Source: Bacteroides caccae (GTDB taxonomy: Bacteria; Bacteroidota; Bacteroidia; Bacteroidales; Bacteroidaceae). Taken from it: a stretch of DNA of 64,000 nt. Under the pieces are notes generated by a model that was not told where the DNA came from, did no database searches, and saw nothing but the letters and a program-made list of their open reading frames with translations. Position numbers and translations under genes: made by a program. Positions within the stretch are counted from its first letter, which is position 1; each line of letters begins with the position of its first letter. The stretch lies in assembly GCF_002222615.2 (NCBI RefSeq), contig NZ_CP022412.2:3720001-3784000 (forward strand), given 5' to 3'. Positions 57,904 to 64,000 of this stretch are shown one piece after another.

Positions 57904-60900
57904 TTACATTGTAAATTTTACAGAGAATATAAACTGACGCGGACGGGAATATTTACCGGCATCAGCACCAATTACTTCAGGAGTAAGTCCGTCATAAGCA
58001 GTCCAATACCCTAAATTATAGACAGCTGCCGTCAAGTCCAGCGTTTCAATCTTAGCGGCACGCAGCCACTTGGTACGCAAGGGATATGATAGGGAGACTT
58101 CACGAAATGCCAGATAATCACCTTTCTTTATATACAAGGTGTTGGCACTGCCACCACTAAAACCAATGGTAGAACTGCTCGGACGACCATGATTACGCTT
58201 TCCGTTATCCCAGTCAGACTCTACATCATAACGGGGAATAGAAGCTATATCACCCGGTTTGTGCCACATCTTGCTACTGGCCACATCATGAATCGTTGCA
58301 AAGTTATTCCGTGAATTTGCGTTCGCCTGTGCCCTGAAATGGTTATCAATCACATTTCCCAATGAGAAGTCCGTGGCAATCCGTAAAGTAAAATTCTTGT
58401 AAGTGAAAGTATTGTTGAAAGACCCCATCTTATCAGGGTGAATATATCCTACAAACACCATGTCTTTGGAATTGATGATACCGTTTCCATCCACATCACG
58501 CCAAATGGCATCACCTGCACATTTCCCTTTACCCAACCAACCGGAAGATACTCCTTCATCATAAGGAGCGTTGGCTGCATCTTCATCTGTTGCATAAACC
58601 CCGTCCAACTGATAAGCAAAACGGGAACCGAAACGCTCTCCTTCCGCAAATCCACCTACTTCAACATATTTTCCCAGTTTCGGGTCAAAAATGATTCCGC
58701 CGCCGGTACGATTCTTATCTGCGCCATTATTGGGTAACTTGCCGATAGTTGTTCTCCAAATCGAAAAATTGGCATCTATATTCCAACGGAAATCATGGGT
58801 TTGTATGGGAATCGCATTAATAGCTATTTCCACCCCTTTCGTGTTCAAGGAGCCGAAATTGGACTTGATTGAAGCAAATCCCGTTTCCGACCACAAATTC
58901 TCGTTCAGTAAACGGTTCGTTGTCTTTTTATAATAAGCGTCGAAAGACAGATTAATACGGTTATTCAGGAAACCGGCTTCAAGTCCCAAATCGGTAGAGG
59001 TTGTTTCTTCCCATAACAAATTGCGGTTCATAAGCACTGTATTCAAAATACCGGCTTCCCCTGCATAGTTTTTACCGGCTTCATAAGAGCCTTCCGTATT
59101 TTCCAGAGCAAGGTTGTCATATCCCGTTTTTCCCCAGCTGGCTCTAAGTTTCAAATTGCTGACTACTTTCGATAAGGGTTCAAAGAAAGCCTCACGATGC
59201 ATATTCCATCCGGCAGATACACCCGGAAAAGCAGCAAACTTATGATTGGCGGCAAAGTGAGAAGAACCATCATAACGAATACTTGCAGAAAACAAGTATT
59301 TCATATCATAATTGTAATTGACACGCCCGAAGTAACTATTCATCTTCTTCTCTTCAAAAGTGGAAGTAGTCTTGGCAGATTCCGTCGCAATACCGTTCAG
59401 CGTTTCGATATAATCTGATGTTCCGCCATAACCGGAACCACTGAAACGATACCAGTTATCATAAATATAGTTACCACCGACCATCAAATCCAAGTTATGC
59501 TTATCCTTTATTGTCTTCGCATAATTCAAAATAAGATCATATTGATAATGCAGATCCATATTATGCGCTTCGGACACCGGTCTATTCTTCACCACTTCAT
59601 TATACCTCTCGAAGTTATGGTCTTTACCCTCATTATTGGTATACGAGAACATAGGTTTGAGATGTAGCCCGGGAATAATCTCCCAATCCAGTTCGGCAGA
59701 AAGATTGATTCGGCTCACTCTGTTTTCTTTCTCCTGATAATAAACTTCGTGCAGACGAGTACGGAACGAACTTGTCAATTCACCCGGTGCCGGAGTTCCG
59801 TCTTCATAATACTGGCGCACTGTAGGCGGCATTTTGGCAGCCCTTGACATTACATTATTTTCATTAATGCCCGCAGTCGTTCTCATAGAGTAGTTTACCA
59901 TACCTTTTACAGTAAGGTTCTTACGAATCTTGTAAGAAGCATTTGTAAGAAAACTCCAACGATTATAATGAGTACCTACAACAATACCATCTTGAGTGAG
60001 ATATCCCAAACTCATATAGTAAGTCGCTTTCTCGTTGCCGCCACTGAAGTTTATATTAAAATCATGGTTGACTGGCGTTTGAAAGAGATTATCCTGAAAG
60101 TCCGTTTCCTTAAAAATCAACATCTTACCGGGATTTGCCGGGTCTTCCATCATCTCCCACCCCTGATTATACAACAGGTCTTCTACATATCCTTGACCAT
60201 AATTGGCAATGTAATCATCCAGAAAAGCGGTCGTATTCAAAGCATTTCGTTTATTAGCGGTACTCATTGCAAACGTACCTGACAGATATTTATCCGGATC
60301 GGTTGCGTGCAGTGCAGCCGTACGAGTTGCGGTCAGATATTCACGGGCACCGGACAACGGCATTCTTTTCGGCTGGTGGTCTACAGACAATCCATAACTG
60401 AAAGAGATACTCCCTTTACCGGCTTTTCCTTGTTTGGTTGTAATCATAACAATACCACGAGAAGCCTTTGAACCATAAATGGCTGTTGAAGCTGCATCTT
60501 TCAATACTTGTATGGTTTCTATATCCGCATAATTAATATCCTTCATAGTACGAATCACGCCGTCAATGATTACCATAGGAGAATCACTTTCGGGCGCAGT
60601 AGTCGTTCCGCCACGTACTATAATCTGAGGGTCAGCCCCCGGTTGGCCGGAATTTACACGGATTTCCATACCCGGCACTTTTCCCTGTAACATTGACATC
60701 GGATTTCCTGTCGGCGAAATTGCCATATCTTTTGAATCCACTTTAGTAATGGCACTGGTCAATGCTGCCTTGGACTGTTTACCATACCCGATAACAACAA
60801 CATCTGATAAAGCTACCGAACTGCTTCTCATCGTCACCAGGATATTGTTCCGCCCCTTTACCGGTATTTCCTGTTTTTCCATTCCTACAAATGAGAATAC

Positions 60901-61167
60901 CAAAATACCGTCTGCCGGAGCAGTGATGGAATATTTTCCATCCAAATCTGTTACTGTTCCTTGTTGAGAACCTTTCACTAAAACCGAAACCCCTATTAAC
61001 GGTTCTCGTGTATCGTCCAAAACAACTCCGTTTACTGTTACCTTCTTTTGTTCTATACCCAAAGCCTCGAGCGAAGCCGAGAATGCAGGTATACAAAAAG
61101 AGAGGATAACCAATAAGATACCCGACATGCGGAGTAGCTTACTCTTTAAAAAAAATGCATTTAACAT
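57904..61167 (-). CDS. SusC/RagA-family TonB-linked transporter of the sialic-acid locus
   Basis: A 1087-residue transporter. Carboxypeptidase-like domain (about 44-125; VTVNGVVLDDTREPLIGVSVLVKG), plug (about 125-250; VVVIGYGKQSKAALTSAI and GMEIRVNSGQPGADPQIIVRGG) and 22-strand barrel ending RPRQFIFSVKFTM. Middle gene of the locus, between the acetylesterase and its SusD partner. It would import sialylated oligosaccharides or sialic acid. Confidence 0.93.
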   Translation of the reverse strand: MLNAFFLKSKLLRMSGILLVILSFCIPAFSASLEALGIEQKKVTVNGVVLDDTREPLIGVSVLVKGSQQGTVTDLDGKYSITAPADGILVFSFVGMEKQEIPVKGRNNILVTMRSSSVALSDVVVIGYGKQSKAALTSAITKVDSKDMAISPTGNPMSMLQGKVPGMEIRVNSGQPGADPQIIVRGGTTTAPESDSPMVIIDGVIRTMKDINYADIETIQVLKDAASTAIYGSKASRGIVMITTKQGKAGKGSISFSYGLSVDHQPKRMPLSGAREYLTATRTAALHATDPDKYLSGTFAMSTANKRNALNTTAFLDDYIANYGQGYVEDLLYNQGWEMMEDPANPGKMLIFKETDFQDNLFQTPVNHDFNINFSGGNEKATYYMSLGYLTQDGIVVGTHYNRWSFLTNASYKIRKNLTVKGMVNYSMRTTAGINENNVMSRAAKMPPTVRQYYEDGTPAPGELTSSFRTRLHEVYYQEKENRVSRINLSAELDWEIIPGLHLKPMFSYTNNEGKDHNFERYNEVVKNRPVSEAHNMDLHYQYDLILNYAKTIKDKHNLDLMVGGNYIYDNWYRFSGSGYGGTSDYIETLNGIATESAKTTSTFEEKKMNSYFGRVNYNYDMKYLFSASIRYDGSSHFAANHKFAAFPGVSAGWNMHREAFFEPLSKVVSNLKLRASWGKTGYDNLALENTEGSYEAGKNYAGEAGILNTVLMNRNLLWEETTSTDLGLEAGFLNNRINLSFDAYYKKTTNRLLNENLWSETGFASIKSNFGSLNTKGVEIAINAIPIQTHDFRWNIDANFSIWRTTIGKLPNNGADKNRTGGGIIFDPKLGKYVEVGGFAEGERFGSRFAYQLDGVYATDEDAANAPYDEGVSSGWLGKGKCAGDAIWRDVDGNGIINSKDMVFVGYIHPDKMGSFNNTFTYKNFTLRIATDFSLGNVIDNHFRAQANANSRNNFATIHDVASSKMWHKPGDIASIPRYDVESDWDNGKRNHGRPSSSTIGFSGGSANTLYIKKGDYLAFREVSLSYPLRTKWLRAAKIETLDLTAAVYNLGYWTAYDGLTPEVIGADAGKYSRPRQFIFSVKFTM

Positions 61168-61237
61168 AAATTGTAGATTACAAGTTAATAACTCTAATTT
61201 CAGGTTTTTCTATTTTCTTGTTTCATATATTATAAAA

Positions 61238-62662
61238 TTATTTTGCAACAAAAGGAGAAGCCGGTAATCCGAAATTTGAAAATAAATTCAACGGCTGATA
61301 ATTTCTGAACCCGTACTTAACCCCTACCGGTTCGGGAACTTGATCGCTAGTCAGCATCACTTTGGTTTTATTATCAAAAAGAACAGCCTTCGCCGGATAA
61401 TAAATACCATCTTTTCCTGCAATCTCAAATCCGACAATTTCCCTGTCATAAGATGTCATCCCCATTTCTGCGTAATCGAACTCCACAATTATCTTTTCCT
61501 TATCTATTGTAAAAGACTTGTAGAGAGGGCCACTATAAGGTGTTCCGCTACGCTGATAAGTTTTGGCTAATGCCCACAGAGCAAGTCGCTTCCCTACACT
61601 CTCCTTATCAGAGGGGTGTACGCAGGTGCGATTTCCAATATCCGCCGTGACAACCATACCCGCATTAGGGATCTCCTTCAAACATTCCAGTTGCACTTGG
61701 CGAATTTCAGCCGCTTCCGTCTTATCTGCATTTTTCCGTCCGTAATCATAGGGTGCTATCTGCACATAATAAAAAGGAAATTCACCTTGGTTCCATTCCT
61801 TCCGCCAAGACCTTACCATCGCCGGAAACAATCGCTTATATACCTGCGGATTATTTAAGTTACTCTCTCCCTGATACCAAATGGTACCTTTAATGGTGAA
61901 TTGCTTTATCGGATGAATCATCGCATTATATAGTAACGTGGGTTCATCTTTTGGTCTGGCAATGTCTTTAGGATCTTTGGTCAGTACCGACAAAGATATT
62001 TCCGGGAATTTTTCCGTATATACCTCTTTATTAATCCATGACTCAATCTTGGACCCACCCCAACTGGAACAAATGACACCTACCGGCACATTCAAAACTT
62101 TACGCAGATAACTTGCAAAAAAATAGGCAGTGGCACTGAAATCCGCGACATTAGCCGGTGTAGACTCCACCCAAGGAGTTGCCACGCAATCATCTAAAAC
62201 AGTCTGACTGCTATTTATTTTAAGCGTAATCATACGAATATTATCGGATGGGAGAGCTGTTGCAATAGCATCACATGAGCCCTCCACCGGTTGTCCCCTA
62301 AACCCTTTTACAGGCATTTCCATATTCGACTGTCCCGAACATAACCATACTTCCCCTATCAGAACATTAGTAAGTGTTACCGGTTCTCCGTCGGATATAG
62401 TAATGGTATAAGGACCACCGGCAGAAGGTGTCTGTACCTGTATTTTCCACGTACCATCCGATGCGGAAGTGGTTGTATAGTTTTTATTATCCCAAGATGT
62501 TCTAACTGTAATTTTTCGAGAACGTGTAGCCCATCCCCACAGATTGACATTGGTATTCTGTTGCAATACCATATCATTTCCAATAATTGCCGGTAGCTTT
62601 ACCTTTGCTCCCAAAGGTAAAAGACAAAGCATACCGACAATTATGCATAGTATTTTTTTCAT
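61238..62662 (-). CDS. Sialate O-acetylesterase
   Basis: A 474-residue exported SGNH-type esterase (signal MKKILCIIVGMLCLLPLGA) that removes acetyl groups from sialic acid and so opens acetylated glycans to sialidase. Catalytic Ser is in CSGQSNMEMPVKGF, the SWGGSKIESWI segment and ADIGNRTCVHPSDKESVGKRLAL (Asp/His) complete the active site. It lies between the MFS transporter and the SusC gene. Confidence 0.92.
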   Translation of the reverse strand: MKKILCIIVGMLCLLPLGAKVKLPAIIGNDMVLQQNTNVNLWGWATRSRKITVRTSWDNKNYTTTSASDGTWKIQVQTPSAGGPYTITISDGEPVTLTNVLIGEVWLCSGQSNMEMPVKGFRGQPVEGSCDAIATALPSDNIRMITLKINSSQTVLDDCVATPWVESTPANVADFSATAYFFASYLRKVLNVPVGVICSSWGGSKIESWINKEVYTEKFPEISLSVLTKDPKDIARPKDEPTLLYNAMIHPIKQFTIKGTIWYQGESNLNNPQVYKRLFPAMVRSWRKEWNQGEFPFYYVQIAPYDYGRKNADKTEAAEIRQVQLECLKEIPNAGMVVTADIGNRTCVHPSDKESVGKRLALWALAKTYQRSGTPYSGPLYKSFTIDKEKIIVEFDYAEMGMTSYDREIVGFEIAGKDGIYYPAKAVLFDNKTKVMLTSDQVPEPVGVKYGFRNYQPLNLFSNFGLPASPFVAK

Positions 62663-62680
62663 GATCTATAGTTTTAAATA

Positions 62681-63916
62681 TTAATCCTTCATATCAATGG
62701 TCTTAGGTCGCAAACATGTGACCAGAATGACCAGCATAATTAATACAAATACTGCCAGAAGCGCAAAATCACGTCCCAAATGTCCGGCATCCGTAGATTC
62801 TCCCAGAATACTGGTTATTGCCGCCCCCGCAAATACTCCGCACATATTCATTATACCGTATGCCGTTGCCCTATAACGGGCTGAAACAAACTGGCAAAGA
62901 ATCGGCATATTATTTGCGTCGAACATTCCGAATCCCACTCCGAACAAAATTGTTCCCAACACTAATGCGAAAATGGAATGTCCGAATCCGATAAACAATA
63001 AAGAGGGAATGATAAAACCCAACCCCAAAGCTCCCGTATATACCCTTCCTCGTACATTTCTGAGCACCCAACGGTCTGATATATATCCACCGACTAACAC
63101 TCCGAACAGTGACGACAAAGCGATGGAAATAGTAGACATCGGTCCTGCCACGGAAATATCAATAGACAAGCTCTCTGAAAAAAGAGTCGGCAACCAGTTT
63201 TTTGCCGCCCATCCCGGAGTGCCCGGCACACAAAAGTAAAACAGGATAATCCAGAAAAAGACATTAGAAAACAACATAGCCAAGCTCTTCAGAACCGGTA
63301 TCTTCGTCACCTTTTCCTGCATAACAGAGATCGTTCCTCTTTCCTTATCCCGTAAGAAAAAGGCCAGAATGACCCCATATCCTACCCCAATAATACCGAA
63401 CCAGTGGAAGGTACTATGCCAAGAATACATGGCTGCAAAAGTAGCTCCGAAACCACCTATCGCCTGACCTACATAGAGCCCTGTCATATGTATTCCCACT
63501 GCCAACGAACGTGTCTTATCTTGATGAAAATCAGCTATCAAAGACAGAGCGGCGGGCAAATACAATGCCTCACTTATTCCCATAATTCCACGAAGCCAAT
63601 AAAGCTGGTCAAAAGTGGTGGCATACCCCATCAAATATGTCACTCCAGACCATACACACAGGCTGCCTACAATCAACCATTTACGACTCATACGATCACC
63701 GATAATCCCGGAAATGGGACTCATCAACCCATATACCCACAAAAAGACCGCCATCAATCTGCCAAAATTTGCAGCCGACTCCAGTTCACGGACATCTGCC
63801 ATCATCGGAATCCGCATAGTAGAAAGCATTTGTCTATCCATATAGTTGAGTAAAGCAACTCCCCATAGTAATCCGACTATCACCCATGGATATATATTTG
63901 AAGTTTTACTGTTCAT
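62681..63916 (-). CDS. MFS transporter, probable sialic acid or sugar-acid uptake
   Basis: A 411-residue, 12-helix major facilitator of the anion:cation symporter (ACS) type. The N-terminal helix includes WGVALLNYMDRQMLSTMRIPM, MFS motif A is GDRMSRKWLI, and ALSLIADFHQDKTRSLAVGIHMTGLYVGQAIGG lies in the middle. Genomic location, between a sialidase fragment and the acetylesterase, makes it a candidate inner-membrane sialic acid importer. Confidence 0.87.
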   Translation of the reverse strand: MNSKTSNIYPWVIVGLLWGVALLNYMDRQMLSTMRIPMMADVRELESAANFGRLMAVFLWVYGLMSPISGIIGDRMSRKWLIVGSLCVWSGVTYLMGYATTFDQLYWLRGIMGISEALYLPAALSLIADFHQDKTRSLAVGIHMTGLYVGQAIGGFGATFAAMYSWHSTFHWFGIIGVGYGVILAFFLRDKERGTISVMQEKVTKIPVLKSLAMLFSNVFFWIILFYFCVPGTPGWAAKNWLPTLFSESLSIDISVAGPMSTISIALSSLFGVLVGGYISDRWVLRNVRGRVYTGALGLGFIIPSLLFIGFGHSIFALVLGTILFGVGFGMFDANNMPILCQFVSARYRATAYGIMNMCGVFAGAAITSILGESTDAGHLGRDFALLAVFVLIMLVILVTCLRPKTIDMKD

Positions 63917-63919
63917 GGC

Positions 63920-64000
63920 TTACCTGTTTAGAATTTCAGTCAAATCAATTTTAATAAAAGCCATATTTGCCTGACTGCTTTCATATAATATCCCTATTGA
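63920..64000 (-). CDS. C-terminal end of a second sialidase, runs off the window
   Basis: Minus-strand frame of 26 codons ending at TAA 63920-63922 reads SIGILYESSQANMAFIKIDL and TEILNR. It matches the closing strands of the GH33 protein at 55307-56416 (GVLYEYGFKNIGGIAF). Placing it upstream of the transporter suggests the locus is bracketed by sialidases. Confidence 0.7.
   Translation of the reverse strand, partial: SIGILYESSQANMAFIKIDLTEILNR

Overview
The window looks like a chromosome segment of a gut Bacteroides species, probably close to B. thetaiotaomicron, B. ovatus or B. xylanisolvens. The grounds are three SusC/SusC-like TonB receptors (two with SusD partners), lipoproteins with short Bacteroidota signal peptides, many promoters with the Bacteroides -7 element TAnnTTTG instead of a -10/-35 pair, weak Shine-Dalgarno signals, and families common in Bacteroidota (DUF4421, DUF3575, DUF3868, DUF4625, BioB-BioA fusion). 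The species is inferred; no rRNA or tRNA gene was seen.

Layout. (1) 1-7600: a Type I restriction-modification locus with a ParB-like partial gene, hsdM, a DUF1016/PD-(D/E)XK nuclease gene, and an hsdS shufflon. The shufflon has one expressed hsdS, two silent inverted hsdS modules, a tyrosine recombinase lying between them, and three matching inverted-repeat pairs. (2) 7600-9750: a decayed mobilizable element (small ORF, MOBP-type relaxase, MobC-like protein, vestigial integrase). (3) 10000-16300: a Crp/Fnr regulator and a minus-strand nitrite-ammonification operon (nrfH, nrfA, ResB-like and CcsA-like cytochrome c maturation proteins, an outer-membrane barrel). (4) 16377-19488: a His-rich, probably metal-handling TonB receptor group. 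(5) 19558-23641: a broken gene, a SIMPL protein, small redox enzymes, an AraC regulator and a DEDDh exonuclease. (6) 23675-27077: a LacI-type regulator, an SDR oxidoreductase and mannonate dehydratase, with paired operator-like palindromes upstream. (7) 27170-34028: stress membrane proteins, a glycerate-kinase remnant, a fosmidomycin-resistance-type exporter and a stand-alone SusC/SusD pair. (8) 34189-44771: DUF4421, a complete biotin operon (bioBA, bioF, bioG, bioC, bioD), and convergently a three-gene biotin-dependent acyl-CoA carboxylase. (9) 45020-48678: DUF3575 and DUF3868/OmpA envelope proteins and a lactate permease. (10) 48725-49584: two adjacent non-coding palindromic repeat elements, one carrying a 22-bp tandem repeat. 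(11) 49752-53589: an acetyltransferase, a lipoprotein thioredoxin, a retropepsin-like protease and a membrane protein. (12) 53732-64000: a minus-strand sialic-acid utilisation locus (partial sialidase, MFS transporter, sialate O-acetylesterase, SusC, SusD, GH33 sialidase, PKD/LamG lipoprotein).

How parts work together. The hsdS modules offer two alternatives for the N-terminal target recognition domain and three for the C-terminal one, so inversion could give up to six methylation specificities. In the nrf operon, NrfH passes quinol electrons to NrfA and the two Ccs-type proteins attach haem; a TGTAA-N6-TTACA palindrome lies near -41 of the predicted nrfH promoter, and the Crp/Fnr gene at the far end of the locus is the obvious candidate to bind it. 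The biotin operon lies tail-to-tail with a carboxylase whose carrier subunit needs biotin. In the last region, sialidases and the acetylesterase would release and trim sialic acids, SusC/SusD would bind and import glycans, and the MFS protein would take the monosaccharide across the inner membrane.
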